Source: an uncultured Oscillibacter sp. (GTDB taxonomy: Bacteria > Bacillota > Clostridia > Oscillospirales > Oscillospiraceae). Taken from it: a stretch of 64,000 nt of DNA. Below, one piece after another: positions 26,234-35,476 of this stretch. The notes under the pieces were generated by a model, which saw only the letters and a program-made list of their open reading frames with translations, ran no database searches and had not been told where the DNA came from. Positions within the stretch are counted from its first letter, which is position 1, and the number at the start of each line of letters is the position of its first letter. The DNA is taken from contig CAJTMG010000019.1 of NCBI GenBank assembly GCA_910577405.1, positions 5,388-69,387 on the forward strand. Direction: 5' to 3'. A program made the position numbers and the translations under genes.

Positions 26234-27226
26234 ATGAAGACCATAAAGAAATTTGCAGCCCTTCTGCTGGCCTTGTCCCTGCTGTTTGCCCTGAGCGCCT
26301 GCGGGGGAAAAGACAGTCCCAATACGCCGGACGATTCTGCTGACGGGCATTACACCATCGGCATCTCCCAGTACGGCGAGCACGGCTCCCTGGACAACTG
26401 CCGCGAGGGATTCTTGCAGGGCCTTGCGGAAGAGGGCATCGTGGAGGGCGAAAACTTGACCGTGGATTACCAGAACGCCGGGTTTGACGACAGCATCGCT
26501 ACCCAGATCGGTCAGTCCTTCTCCGCTAATGACGTGGACCTGATGGCCGCAATCGCTACCCCTTCCGCTACCGCCTGCTTTGCCGCCGCGGAGGATAAGG
26601 ACATTCCCGTGATTTTTACCGCTATTACCGACCCCGTAGGCGCGAAGCTGGATTCCGGCAATATCACCGGCACCTCCGACGTGCTTCCCGTAGAGGGACA
26701 GCTTGAACTGATCCGGAAGCTCCAGCCTAACGCGTCCACCATCGGCATCGTCTATACAACCAGCGAGGCCAATTCCGTTTACTCTGTGGGCATCTATGAG
26801 TCCCTTGCTTCCAAGTACGCGTTCACCATCGAGACCGTAGGCGTTACCTCACAGGCCGAAGTCACCCAGGCTGTAGACACCCTTATCAGCAAGGGCGTCA
26901 ACTGCATCTCCAACCTTACAGATAACACCGTCGTGGGCGTTCTGCCTGCCATTCTGGAGAAGACCAATGACGCCGGCGTGCCTGTCTACGGCTCCGAAAT
27001 TGAACAGATGAAGCTGGGCTGTGTCGCGGGCGCAGGGCTGGATTATATCAAGCTGGGCATTCAGACCGGGAAAATGGCCGCGAAGGTCCTCCGGGGCGAG
27101 GCGGCCTGCCAGGATCTGCCCTATGAAATTATCGAGAACTATGATATCTACCTGAATCCCACCTCCCTGAACGCTATGGGGATTGCCGTTCCCGATGAAA
27201 TCGCACAGGCTGCAATCGAAGTCTGA
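26234..27226 (+). CDS. ABC transporter substrate-binding lipoprotein (TrpX-like)
   Basis: 330 aa with a lipoprotein signal (LLALSLLFALSACGG, Cys about residue 23) and an ABC_sub_bind/peripla-type fold: YTIGISQYGEHGSLDN, DLMAAIATPSATACF, FTAITDPVGAKLDSG and YTTSEANSVY. It binds a small ligand outside the membrane and delivers it to the permease and ATPase encoded two and three genes later. In other Firmicutes this family is Trp-T-box controlled and assigned to tryptophan uptake, which agrees with the leader. RBS ACAGGAGAA. Confidence 0.85.
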   Translation: MKTIKKFAALLLALSLLFALSACGGKDSPNTPDDSADGHYTIGISQYGEHGSLDNCREGFLQGLAEEGIVEGENLTVDYQNAGFDDSIATQIGQSFSANDVDLMAAIATPSATACFAAAEDKDIPVIFTAITDPVGAKLDSGNITGTSDVLPVEGQLELIRKLQPNASTIGIVYTTSEANSVYSVGIYESLASKYAFTIETVGVTSQAEVTQAVDTLISKGVNCISNLTDNTVVGVLPAILEKTNDAGVPVYGSEIEQMKLGCVAGAGLDYIKLGIQTGKMAAKVLRGEAACQDLPYEIIENYDIYLNPTSLNAMGIAVPDEIAQAAIEV

Positions 27227-27279
27227 AAATATCCCGTTTTTTTGAAATATCTCATATCTGATAAAATGTGGGGGTTTTT

Positions 27280-28182
27280 ATGAAACTGGTTACCTGCCTT
27301 TATGATGGTCTGGCGCGTGTGGGAATGCTTTCGACCTTTGGAACACTGGAAAATCCGAAACCCTGCGTGGTATTCCTGCCCTATCCGGATATGAACGCGC
27401 TGATTAAGGACATTGACGCGGATTGGAAGGGAAGCCGCTGGGACAGCCTGAAGGAATATTTTTACCATGAAGCAAACGCGGTTCCGCTGGAGGAAGTCAC
27501 ACGTCTGGCCCCGATTCCCCAGCCTTGTCAGGACGTGATCTGCTTGGGTATGAACTACCGTGACCACGCGGAGGAAGCGGCCCGGTATAACGCGGAAGCC
27601 TTTGCAAAGGAACGTCCCGCGGCGGTCTATTTCTCCAAACGGGTGTTCCGCGCGGGCAATCCGGACGGCGTGATTCCCCGCTACAAGGGTCTTGTAACGC
27701 GGCTGGACTACGAGGCGGAACTGGCGGTGATTATCGGGAAGACCGCAAGGAATGTGAAAGCCGCTGACGTGAAAGACTATATTTTTGGCTACACGGTTCT
27801 GAATGACGTGTCCGCCCGGAATTTGCAGACGGAACATAAACAGTGGTACTTCGGCAAAAGTCTGGACGGCTTTACACCCATGGGTCCCTGCATCATCACC
27901 GCCGACGACAGCCTGATTTCCTTCCCGCCAGCCCTGGAGATCTCTTGCAGAGTCAACGGTCAGGAGCGGCAGAAATCCAATACCTCCCTGCTCATTCACA
28001 GCATCCCGGAAATCATCGAGGAGCTGTCCGCCGGAATCACCCTCCTGCCCGGAACCATCATCGCCACCGGCACCCCCGCGGGCGTGGGCATGGGTATGGA
28101 CCCGCCGGAGTTCTTACAGTACGGCGACGTGGTGGAATGTACCATTGAGCATATCGGGACGCTCCGCAGTACCGTGGGCTGA
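27280..28182 (+). CDS. Fumarylacetoacetate hydrolase-family protein
   Basis: 300 aa. The FAH C-terminal domain (about residues 75-298) shows ICLGMNYRDHAEEA, RVFRAGNPDGVIPRY, DYEAELAVIIGK (metal ligands Glu), GYTVLNDVSARNLQ, GFTPMGPCI, and IIATGTPAGVGMGM near the end. Members cleave or decarboxylate beta-diketo acids (e.g. fumarylpyruvate, 2-oxo-hept-ene-dioate) using a divalent metal. It lies between the substrate-binding protein and permease genes, so it is likely co-transcribed and may act on an aromatic compound taken up by the transporter, which is inference. The GTG at 27268 is in frame, but the ATG at 27280 fits the family. Confidence 0.82.
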   Translation: MKLVTCLYDGLARVGMLSTFGTLENPKPCVVFLPYPDMNALIKDIDADWKGSRWDSLKEYFYHEANAVPLEEVTRLAPIPQPCQDVICLGMNYRDHAEEAARYNAEAFAKERPAAVYFSKRVFRAGNPDGVIPRYKGLVTRLDYEAELAVIIGKTARNVKAADVKDYIFGYTVLNDVSARNLQTEHKQWYFGKSLDGFTPMGPCIITADDSLISFPPALEISCRVNGQERQKSNTSLLIHSIPEIIEELSAGITLLPGTIIATGTPAGVGMGMDPPEFLQYGDVVECTIEHIGTLRSTVG

Positions 28183-28219
28183 ACCAAAAATTCTGAATTC
28201 AGACAGTGGGTGGTTTTCT

Positions 28220-29158
28220 ATGCAGGATTTGCTGATCGGAACCTTGACTCAGGGTTTGATTTACGCCCTGATTTCCTTCGGCGTTTATATTACCTATTCT
28301 ATTTTGGATTTCCCTGACCTGGGCGTAGACGGCACCTTCCCTCTGGGCGCGGCGGTGACGGCTGTCCTGCTGACCAGGGGCGTCAACGCGTGGCTGACCC
28401 TGCCCATTGCCATGCTGGTGGGCGCGCTGGCGGGGCTGTTTACCGGCCTGGTCCATGTCAAGCTGGGCGTCCGGAATCTGCTGGCGGGCATCATCACCAT
28501 GACGGCCTTGTTTTCCATCAACCTCCAGATCGCCGGGTCTAACCTGACCGTTGACCGGGCCACGGATACCATCTTTACCTCCGGGCCTGTGATGGCGGTG
28601 CTGGGCGATATGAGCCTGATGGGTCGGAAGCTCGTGGTCTCCCTGCTGCTGGTGGTGGCGGTCAAGCTGGTGATGGACGCTTATTTCCGTACCAAATCCG
28701 GACTGCTCCTCCGGGCTGTGGGCGACAACGCGGGCCTTGTGACCACCCTCGCCAAAGACCGCGGCATGGTCAAGCTCATGGGCCTGGTCCTCTCAAACGC
28801 TCTGGTAGCTTTGGGCGGCTGCGTGGTCTGCCATGAACAAAGGAGCTTTTCCGCCACCATGGGCACCGGTCAGCTTGTCTACGGTCTTGCGGCGGTGATT
28901 ATCGGCGTGTCCCTGATGAATTTCTACACCGGCTCCCCGGTATCCCAGGCGCTGCGGAAAAACAAGGCCTTGGGCTGGCTGGCGGTTCCGGCTGGGACCA
29001 CGGCGGTAGTGCTGGGCAGCGTGCTGTATAAGCTTTGCATTCAGGCGGCCCTCAGCGCGGGACTGCCGGCCAATATGATGAAGCTGGCGACGGCGGCTCT
29101 GTTCCTGCTGGTGCTGGTGCTGTCCGGACGGAAGGGAGAGGAGATCATCCATGCTTGA
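28220..29158 (+). CDS. ABC transporter permease (TrpY-like, BPD_transp_2)
   Basis: 312 aa, eight to ten membrane segments. Family motifs are GLIYALISFGVYITYSILDF PDLGVDGTFPLGAA near the N-terminus, VKLGVRNLLAGIITMTALFSINLQIAGSNL and GDNAGLVTTLAKDRG. This permease type pairs with ABC_sub_bind proteins. The start at 28220 follows GTGGGTGG, a weak RBS. Overlaps the next gene by 8 nt, which implies coupled translation. Confidence 0.88.
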   Translation: MQDLLIGTLTQGLIYALISFGVYITYSILDFPDLGVDGTFPLGAAVTAVLLTRGVNAWLTLPIAMLVGALAGLFTGLVHVKLGVRNLLAGIITMTALFSINLQIAGSNLTVDRATDTIFTSGPVMAVLGDMSLMGRKLVVSLLLVVAVKLVMDAYFRTKSGLLLRAVGDNAGLVTTLAKDRGMVKLMGLVLSNALVALGGCVVCHEQRSFSATMGTGQLVYGLAAVIIGVSLMNFYTGSPVSQALRKNKALGWLAVPAGTTAVVLGSVLYKLCIQAALSAGLPANMMKLATAALFLLVLVLSGRKGEEIIHA

Positions 29159-29924
29159 GATTCGGGAAGTGACAAAGGTCTATAACCCCGGAACCGTAAT
29201 GGAACAGAAGCTCTTCGACCGCTTCTCCCTGACGGTGGACGAGGGTCAGTTTGTCGCCATCGTGGGCAGCAACGGCAGCGGTAAGACCTCCCTGCTGAAT
29301 ATCATCTGCGGCTCCATCCCCATTGAGGGCGGCGACGTGCTGATTGACGGTCAGAGCATCGCGAAACGGAAGGATTACCAGCGTTACGTCCAAATGGGCC
29401 GGGTCTATCAGAATCCCTCCGCCGGGACCTGCCCGAACCTGACCATGCTGGAAAATCTGGCTCTGGCGGATAACAAGGGCAAGGCGTTCAATCTGGGCCG
29501 TGCCGTGGACCGCCGTCGGATCGACAGTTACCGGGAGCAGCTGCAGGGTCTGGGCCTGGGTCTGGAGGATAAGCTGAACGTTCGTATGGGCGCTCTTTCC
29601 GGCGGTCAGAGGCAGGCCGTGGCGCTCCTGATGGCCACCATGACCCCTCTGCGCTTTCTGATTCTGGACGAACACACCGCCGCCCTGGACCCGAAGACCG
29701 CAGAAACTATCATGGTCCTGACAGACAAGGTGGTCCGTGAGAAGCGTCTGACGGCCATGATGGTCACCCATAATCTGCGCTACGCGGTGGAGTACGGCGA
29801 CCGGATTCTGATGATGAACCGGGGCCGGGTCGTGATGGACCGCAGCGGCGACGAAAAAACCGGCACCAACGCGGGCGATATCCTGGCAATGTTCAATCAG
29901 ATTTCCCTGGAGAGCGGAAGCTAA
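29151..29924 (+). CDS. ABC transporter ATP-binding protein (TrpZ-like)
   Basis: 257 aa with Walker A GSNGSGKTS (about residues 42-50), Q-loop, signature LSGGQRQAVALLMA, Walker B LILDEHTAALDP and H-loop VTHNLRYA. Energises the transporter made with the two genes at 26234 and 28220. Note His in place of the usual Pro in the DEPT-like Walker B (LDEHTAALDP), which is common in this transporter group. Confidence 0.9.
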   Translation: MLEIREVTKVYNPGTVMEQKLFDRFSLTVDEGQFVAIVGSNGSGKTSLLNIICGSIPIEGGDVLIDGQSIAKRKDYQRYVQMGRVYQNPSAGTCPNLTMLENLALADNKGKAFNLGRAVDRRRIDSYREQLQGLGLGLEDKLNVRMGALSGGQRQAVALLMATMTPLRFLILDEHTAALDPKTAETIMVLTDKVVREKRLTAMMVTHNLRYAVEYGDRILMMNRGRVVMDRSGDEKTGTNAGDILAMFNQISLESGS

Positions 29925-29945
29925 CGGCATCCGTATGCAAATAAA

Positions 29946-29988
29946 AAGAGCAGGGCAAACCATCAACGGTCTGTCCTGCTCTTGTTTT
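29946..29988. terminator. Bidirectional terminator between converging operons
   Basis: AAGAGCAGG / CCTGCTCTT stem, extended by GCA/TGT, with an A run before and TTTT after. It serves the TrpXYZ-like operon on plus and phosphoglucomutase on minus. Confidence 0.82.
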
Positions 29989-30002
29989 ATGGAATGATGC
30001 GC

Positions 30003-31730
30003 TTACTTCTTGAGGGAATCCACCCACTTGCCATACTTCTCCAGATTGGCCTGTGCGTCAGCGGCGTCCTTGCCCTGGGTGAGGATGTAGACCTTGATCT
30101 TAGGCTCGGTGCCGGAGGGCCGTACAATCACGGAAGTGCCGTCGGCCATCTCGAACCGGAGGACGTTGGACCCGGAAAGCTCCATGGTCTTCTGTTCCTT
30201 GGCAGCGCAGTCGATCACCGTGCCGTTGCTGTAGTCCTTCCGCACGGCCACCCGGATGCCGGAGATCTCCGCGGGCGGGTCCTCCCGGAGGCTCTTCATC
30301 AGATTGGCCATATCCTTCAGGCCGTCCAGACCGGGCATCACCAGATTATAGGTGTGTTCCGCGTAATAGCCGTACTTTTCATAAAGGTCGTCCAGCGCGT
30401 CGGCCAGCGTCTTGCCCTGGGACGCGTACCAGGCGGCCATTTCCGTCAGGGACAGGGCAGCGGTGACGGCGTCCTTGTCCCGCACGTAGTTGCCCAGCAT
30501 ATAGCCATAGCTTTCCTCGTAGGAGAAAATCACGTTCCCCTCGCCGGAGGCTTCCAGCTTGTCTTTCTTCTCCGCCAGGAACTTGAACCCGGTAAAGGTA
30601 TCGTAGCACTGAAGCCCGTTGACTTCGGCCACCTTCCGGGCCATTTCCGTGGTGACGATGGTCTTCAGGGCAACAGGCTTCTCAGGCATAATCCCCGCCC
30701 GCTTCTTGGCCCCAATGAGGTAATCCAGCAGCAGCACGCCGGTCTGGTTGCCGGTGATGACCTTGAACTCGCCGTCCTTGGTCCGGACCATGATGCCCAC
30801 ACGGTCCGCGTCGGGGTCGGAACCCAGGATGAAGTCCGCGCCCTCTTTCTTAGCCAGGTCCACGGCCAGATAGAAGCCCTCGGGATTTTCGGGGTTGGGG
30901 CTTACGACAGTGGGGAAATCGCCGTCAATCACCATCTGCTCCGGGACGCAGATCAGGTTTTTCACGCCCAGACGCTTGAGGGCCTCGGGAATCAGCTTAT
31001 GACCGGTACCGTGGAACGGGGTATAGACCATCTTGAAGCTGTCCGCGACCTTCTCCACGGTAGCCTTGTCGTTGACCTGACCCATCACGTTGCCCAGGAA
31101 CTTTTCATCGGTTTCCGCGCCCAGGACCTCGATCAGCCCGGCTTTCACGGCTTCGTCATAATCCATGGTCCTGATATCGCTGAAGATATCGATTTCACCC
31201 AGCCGCTTTGCAATGGCGTCGGCATGGTGCGGGGGAAGCTGGGCGCCGTCCTGCCAATAGACCTTATAACCGTTGTACTCCTTGGGGTTATGGCTGGCGG
31301 TGACGTTGATCCCGGCCTGACAGTGGTACTCCCGGACGGCAAAGCTCAGCTCGGGGGTAGGCCGGAGGGATTCAAAGATGCGCACATGGATGCCGTTGGC
31401 CGCACAGACCTCGGCGGCGGCACGGGCGAATTCCATGGAGTGATTCCGGCAGTCCATGCAGACAGCCACGCCCCGCGCCTTGCCCTCTTCACCCTCGGCG
31501 GCGATGATATCGGCAAAGCCCTGGGTCGCCCAGCGAACGACATGAATATTCATATTATGCAGGCCGGTGTACATCGTTCCCCGAAGGCCTGCGGTGCCGA
31601 ACTCCAGTGGGCCATAGAACCGGGATTCGATCTCTTTCGGGTCGTTCCGGATGGCCTCCAGTTCAGCGTGCTCCGCGTCGGACAGGGCGGGGCTGGCTAA
31701 CCACTTTTCGTATTCCTTCATGAAGTCCAT
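30003..31730 (-). CDS. Phospho-sugar mutase (phosphoglucomutase/phosphomannomutase)
   Basis: 575 aa, alpha-D-phosphohexomutase superfamily, converting sugar-1-phosphate and sugar-6-phosphate. The catalytic phosphoserine is in TASHNPKEYNG (about residue 146), the metal loop is DPDADRVG (about 300), sugar-binding is in SYEESYG (about 410) and phosphate-binding is in VIVRPSGTEPKIKVY near the end. The size matches PgcA-type phosphoglucomutases, which supply glucose-1-P for wall and glycogen polymers. Start at 31730 has AGGAGG 9 nt upstream. The Arg-rich upstream open frame translates the pyrimidine-rich leader and is rejected. Confidence 0.92.
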   Translation of the reverse strand: MDFMKEYEKWLASPALSDAEHAELEAIRNDPKEIESRFYGPLEFGTAGLRGTMYTGLHNMNIHVVRWATQGFADIIAAEGEEGKARGVAVCMDCRNHSMEFARAAAEVCAANGIHVRIFESLRPTPELSFAVREYHCQAGINVTASHNPKEYNGYKVYWQDGAQLPPHHADAIAKRLGEIDIFSDIRTMDYDEAVKAGLIEVLGAETDEKFLGNVMGQVNDKATVEKVADSFKMVYTPFHGTGHKLIPEALKRLGVKNLICVPEQMVIDGDFPTVVSPNPENPEGFYLAVDLAKKEGADFILGSDPDADRVGIMVRTKDGEFKVITGNQTGVLLLDYLIGAKKRAGIMPEKPVALKTIVTTEMARKVAEVNGLQCYDTFTGFKFLAEKKDKLEASGEGNVIFSYEESYGYMLGNYVRDKDAVTAALSLTEMAAWYASQGKTLADALDDLYEKYGYYAEHTYNLVMPGLDGLKDMANLMKSLREDPPAEISGIRVAVRKDYSNGTVIDCAAKEQKTMELSGSNVLRFEMADGTSVIVRPSGTEPKIKVYILTQGKDAADAQANLEKYGKWVDSLKK

Positions 31731-31828
31731 ATTACTGTTCCTCCTTCTTCTTCTCCTAACGCGCCGGCGGGTCTTTAGCAGACTCCCTGCATTAGACAAC
31801 GGCGATTTTATTCATACCGCATAAAAAC

Positions 31829-31857
31829 ATTATACGAGAACAGCGCCGTCTTGTCAA
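31829..31857 (-). promoter_or_regulatory. Consensus promoter of the phosphoglucomutase gene
   Basis: On the minus strand TTGACA (31852-31857), 17 bp, TATAAT (31829-31834): full consensus. Leader about 90 nt. Confidence 0.85.
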
Positions 31858-31994
31858 GAATTGCCTGTATTCCCAAACGTCCGAACATATGAGGGGATTC
31901 CGCTGCCGTTTTCAGAAGACAGCAAGCAGCAGCGGGAAGACTTTTTCAGATTTCGACAGTTTTAAGGCATAAAAAAGAGGACCTCCTGTCACTT

Positions 31995-32327
31995 CTATTT
32001 GCTCCGTTCCGGCGTAAACCCGCAGTCCGGGCACTGGAATCCCCGCCATGCAAAAAAGCTCAGATGGTCCCTCTGGCGGGCAATCCGTCCACAGCAGGGA
32101 CAGCGGAAAAATGTGGCGCAGGAAAGCAGTGCCACGGCCAGTATCAGAATCAAAACAAGCAGGACCAGATTCCATCCCAAGAATTTCGACACCAGCCACA
32201 CCGCAAGTCCCGCCGAAAACAGCACGTCCGTCAGAATTGCCCGACGCCGGAATTTCCGTGCAATCCGGGTCCTTTCCTCCGGCGTCAGGTGGTGGGGAGG
32301 CGGTTTGTCAGGAAAATATCTGTCCAT
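31995..32327 (-). CDS. Small membrane protein with a zinc-ribbon end
   Basis: 110 aa: a basic N-terminal region, two hydrophobic segments (about residues 30-70; DVLFSAGLAVWLVSKFL and LVLLVLILILAVALLSC) and a C-terminal CPCCG...CPDCG pair typical of a zinc ribbon facing the cytoplasm. RBS AAGGAAGGG 6 nt before ATG. It follows rlmH on the same strand by 23 nt, so likely shares its transcript. Function unknown. Confidence 0.7.
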   Translation of the reverse strand: MDRYFPDKPPPHHLTPEERTRIARKFRRRAILTDVLFSAGLAVWLVSKFLGWNLVLLVLILILAVALLSCATFFRCPCCGRIARQRDHLSFFAWRGFQCPDCGFTPERSK

Positions 32328-32350
32328 AACGGCCCTTCCTTTCCCCAGGG

Positions 32351-32848
32351 CTATTTATGATACCTGCTTCCGGCGTTGATCTGGTAGGCCCTGTAAATCT
32401 GCTCCAGAAGCATCACCCGTGCCAGATGGTGTGGGAAGGTCATAGGCGACATGGAAAGCATCGTCCACGCCTCTGCCTTGATGGATTCATGCAGGCCGAA
32501 GGACCCGCCGATCAAAAATACCAGCCGTTTTTCCAGCCCGTGGTTCGCCGCGCCGCAGGACCAGGCCGCCATCATTTTTGCCAGCTCCTCACTGGAACGC
32601 AGCCGGCCCTCCACGCAGAGCGCCACCAGACGGGACGACGGCGGCAGCTTCTTCCGGACGGTCTCGGCTTCTTTCAGCAAGGCGGCGTCGATCAGGGCTG
32701 GGGAGGGGTTTTCGGGCAGTCGTTCCTCCGGCAGTTCGATGATTTCCAGCTTGCAGAACCGGGAGAGCCGTTTGGTATATTCCGCGGCGGCGTCGATGTA
32801 GAAGCGTTCCTTCAGCTTCCCCACGCACAGGAGAACGACCCGTTCCAT
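32351..32848 (-). CDS. rlmH: 23S rRNA (pseudouridine1915-N3)-methyltransferase RlmH
   Basis: 165 aa SPOUT-family methyltransferase acting on helix 69 of 23S rRNA. VVLLCVGKLKERFY starts the protein. The knot region FLIGGSFGLHESIK and the C-terminal PMTFPHHLARVMLLEQIYRAYQI are the standard RlmH signature. The start overlaps the walJ stop (TGATG). The order walJ-rlmH matches the end of the walRKHIJ cluster in Bacillus. Confidence 0.94.
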   Translation of the reverse strand: MERVVLLCVGKLKERFYIDAAAEYTKRLSRFCKLEIIELPEERLPENPSPALIDAALLKEAETVRKKLPPSSRLVALCVEGRLRSSEELAKMMAAWSCGAANHGLEKRLVFLIGGSFGLHESIKAEAWTMLSMSPMTFPHHLARVMLLEQIYRAYQINAGSRYHK

Positions 32849-33639
32849 CACTGCCCCTCCGCCCCCACGGAAAACGGCCCGCAGATATGGTCCGGGGCAG
32901 CGGCGGCGAGAACGGGCTTCTGACCGGCGGCCCGCAGCGCGTCCCAAACGGCGTCCCAAGCCATAGCGGGAGAATTATTCTGCATACTCAGATGAGACAG
33001 CACGATGGTCCCCGCGCCGGACCGGGCCAACGCAACGGCAAATGCGCTGGCGTCATCGTTGCTCAGATGCCCGGCGGGACCCAGAATCCGGCGTTTCAGC
33101 GGATAGGGATAGCTCCCGTCCCGCAGGGTTTCCGGGTCATAATTGGCCTCCAGCAGGGCAAGGGAAACGCCGGACAGAATGCTCTCGGCCTCCGGCGTTA
33201 CAAAACCGGTATCCGTCAGCAGTCCCACGGAGCCATCCGGGAAATCGAACCGGAACCCGCAGGACCCCGGCGCGTCATGGGATGTAGGCACGGCGGTCAC
33301 GGTGCATCCGGCCACATCGGTTTTCTCACAGAGCGGCGTTTCTCTCAGCCGGGTCTCCAGCCCTATGATATGCTGTAAAAGTTCCCGTCCGGCGCGGGGC
33401 GTGGTCCAGACCGGGCAGACCGTCCGTTTCAGAAGCGTTTGCAGGCCGGACACATGGTCGCCATGGGTATGGGTAATCAGGATTCCGCTCAGGTCACCGG
33501 GCTGCACGTCCAGGCTGTGCAGTTCCTCCAGAATGCGTTTGCAGGAAATGCCGGCGTCTACCAGCAAGTAACCCTCGGCCCAGGAGATCAGGACCGCGTT
33601 CCCGGCAGATCCGCTGGCGAGGGTATGTACCGTTGTCAT
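32848..33639 (-). CDS. walJ: MBL-fold hydrolase WalJ/YycJ
   Basis: 263 aa metallo-beta-lactamase fold, cytoplasmic. Metal ligands are visible in HTHGDHVSGL (HxHxDH) together with a later His in VPTSHDAPGS and Asp in LLTDTGFV. The N-terminus TVHTLASGSAGNAVLIS is typical. WalJ/YycJ affects coordination of cell division with DNA replication and is thought to be a 5' exonuclease. Here it lies between murA and rlmH, without the kinase-regulator pair WalKR in view. GGGGGTGA precedes the ATG at 33639. Confidence 0.9.
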   Translation of the reverse strand: MTTVHTLASGSAGNAVLISWAEGYLLVDAGISCKRILEELHSLDVQPGDLSGILITHTHGDHVSGLQTLLKRTVCPVWTTPRAGRELLQHIIGLETRLRETPLCEKTDVAGCTVTAVPTSHDAPGSCGFRFDFPDGSVGLLTDTGFVTPEAESILSGVSLALLEANYDPETLRDGSYPYPLKRRILGPAGHLSNDDASAFAVALARSGAGTIVLSHLSMQNNSPAMAWDAVWDALRAAGQKPVLAAAAPDHICGPFSVGAEGQ

Positions 33640-33652
33640 TGCAGTCACCCCC

Positions 33653-33767
33653 GTTTGAATCAGGCAGTGAGGCGGCAGGAATGGGGAGTTATTTGTGCTT
33701 TTAGTGGCAGCTCCTGTTTCCCGTCTGCTCAAACCTGTTTGAATCAGGAATAAGGCGTCAGGAATGA
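33653..33767. repeat. Direct repeat of ~30 bp upstream of walJ
   Basis: GTTTGAATCAGG...AGGCGGCAGGAATG at 33653-33683 recurs as GTTTGAATCAGG...AGGCGTCAGGAATG at about 33738-33767, with small differences in the middle. The unit resembles short CAGGAAT(C)-containing stretches in other intergenic gaps of this window. No gene in the 346-nt gap between walJ and murA can be supported beyond this. Confidence 0.55.
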
Positions 33768-33985
33768 TCCGTCGTGACCGTTGGAATTGTTTATGGATGT
33801 ATTGGTTTCGAAACAGACGGTTTTCTTCCAGATTCCTCTATTTCCCGTAAAAATAAGGAGCGGGAAGGCAAGGCCGCGGGAATTTATGGCGTTCTTGGAG
33901 CTTGTCCTGGCAGCGATCAATTCCCGGCTCCTGACTTCCCTTTCCAAATTTGCAAAGCAAAAAAGCTGGCGATTCCGATACATGG

Positions 33986-35281
33986 TTATCCGAGGCCCAA
34001 TTCCTCCCGGCCGTCGGGAATTTCCACCGCGCGGATACTGCCTCCCAGGGCCCGGAGCTTTTCCACCAAATTTTCATAACCCCGTTCAATGTAGTGAACG
34101 CAGGTAATCTCGCTCTGACCCTTGGCGGCCAGGGCAGCAATCACCAGCGCCGCCCCTGCACGGAGATCCGGCGCCTGAATGGGTGCGCCGACAAGATGGT
34201 CCACGCCTTCCACCACGGCGGTCTTGTCGTCCACCTGAATATTGGCCCCCATACGCCGGAGCTCGTCCACATAACGGTAACGGCTGCTCCAGACGCTTTC
34301 CGTCACCAGGGAGATGCCCTCCGCAAGGGAAAGCACGGTGGTAATCTGGGGCTGCATATCCGTAGGGAAGCCGGGATAGGGCAGGGTTTTGATATTGGCT
34401 TTGTGCAGGGGTCCGTTCCGGCGCACAAGGAGGGTGTCCTCATGTTCCTCCACCTCCACGCCGCACTCCTGCAATTTGGCGGTAATGCAGTCCATATGCT
34501 TGGGAATGATATTCTTCACCAGCACCTGACCGCCGGCAGCCGCCACAGCCGCCATATAAGTGCCCGCCTCGATCTGATCGGGAATAATGGCGTAGCTTCC
34601 GCCGGTAAGACGGTCCACGCCCCGGATTTTAATGGTATCTGTGCCCGCGCCCCGGATATTGGCCCCCATGGAGTTGAGGAAATTGGCCAAATCCACGATA
34701 TGCGGCTCTTTGGCGGCATTTTCGATAACGGTATTACCCTCAGCGGTAGCGGCGGCCATCATAATATTCATGGTAGCGCCTACAGACACCACGTCCAGGT
34801 AAATGCTCACGCCCTTGAGACGCTGGGTCTTGGCTTCGGCACGGATAAAGCCGCCCTCCACCACCACCTTGGCTCCCAACGCGGTAAAGCCCTTCACGTG
34901 CTGGTCGATTGGCCGGACGCCGCCGAAGTTGCATCCGCCGGGCATTGCGACCTCCGCCCGACCGAACCGGCCCAGCAGCGCGCCGATAAAGTACGTGGAT
35001 GCCCGGATACGCCGCGCCATATCATAAGGAGTCCGGGTGGAATGGATATGACGACAGTCCACCTCCATGGTATGGCGGTCAATGGTGCGCACTCCCGCGC
35101 CAAGCTGTTCCAGGATGTTCAGGCAGAGAGTCACATCAGAAATCTGCGGAATATTTTCGATCCGGCAGACCCCGTCTACCAGCAGAGCTGCGGGAATAAT
35201 GGCGACAGCAGCATTTTTGGCGCCGCTGATTTCTACCTCGCCAAACAGGGGCTTTCCGCCCTGAATAATATACTTTGTCAA
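33986..35281 (-). CDS. murA: UDP-N-acetylglucosamine 1-carboxyvinyltransferase
   Basis: First committed step of peptidoglycan synthesis: transfers enolpyruvate from PEP to UDP-GlcNAc, cytoplasmic. It is 431 aa with the N-terminal GEVEISGAKNAAVAI, the catalytic Cys at about 117 in MPGGCNFGGVRPIDQH (one residue longer in this loop than the E. coli motif, GGCTIGARPVD), and PTDMQPQ in the active site. I choose the TTG at 35281 because GAGAGG lies 9 nt upstream and the family's first residues follow. The Cys makes it fosfomycin-sensitive in principle. Confidence 0.93.
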   Translation of the reverse strand: MTKYIIQGGKPLFGEVEISGAKNAAVAIIPAALLVDGVCRIENIPQISDVTLCLNILEQLGAGVRTIDRHTMEVDCRHIHSTRTPYDMARRIRASTYFIGALLGRFGRAEVAMPGGCNFGGVRPIDQHVKGFTALGAKVVVEGGFIRAEAKTQRLKGVSIYLDVVSVGATMNIMMAAATAEGNTVIENAAKEPHIVDLANFLNSMGANIRGAGTDTIKIRGVDRLTGGSYAIIPDQIEAGTYMAAVAAAGGQVLVKNIIPKHMDCITAKLQECGVEVEEHEDTLLVRRNGPLHKANIKTLPYPGFPTDMQPQITTVLSLAEGISLVTESVWSSRYRYVDELRRMGANIQVDDKTAVVEGVDHLVGAPIQAPDLRAGAALVIAALAAKGQSEITCVHYIERGYENLVEKLRALGGSIRAVEIPDGREELGLG

Positions 35282-35476
35282 AACCTTGAACCTCTCTTCA
35301 AGACGATTCGTTGATAACCAACACGGCGGTCTGCGCGCCTGAACCCGGGGGCATAAACCCAAAAGGGAGTTCGTCCGGAAAACAGCGCCCGCTAAAGAGC
35401 AGTTTACCCGCCTGACAGCGCTTCATACCTGCGCCGAAGAAGAAGCGAAACGATTCGTTCACAATTTCGCATGGTT

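Noticed and set aside
29982..31700. 572-codon plus-strand ORF opposite phosphoglucomutase
   Set aside because: Antisense of a clear gene, His/Gly-rich, without RBS; a shadow frame.
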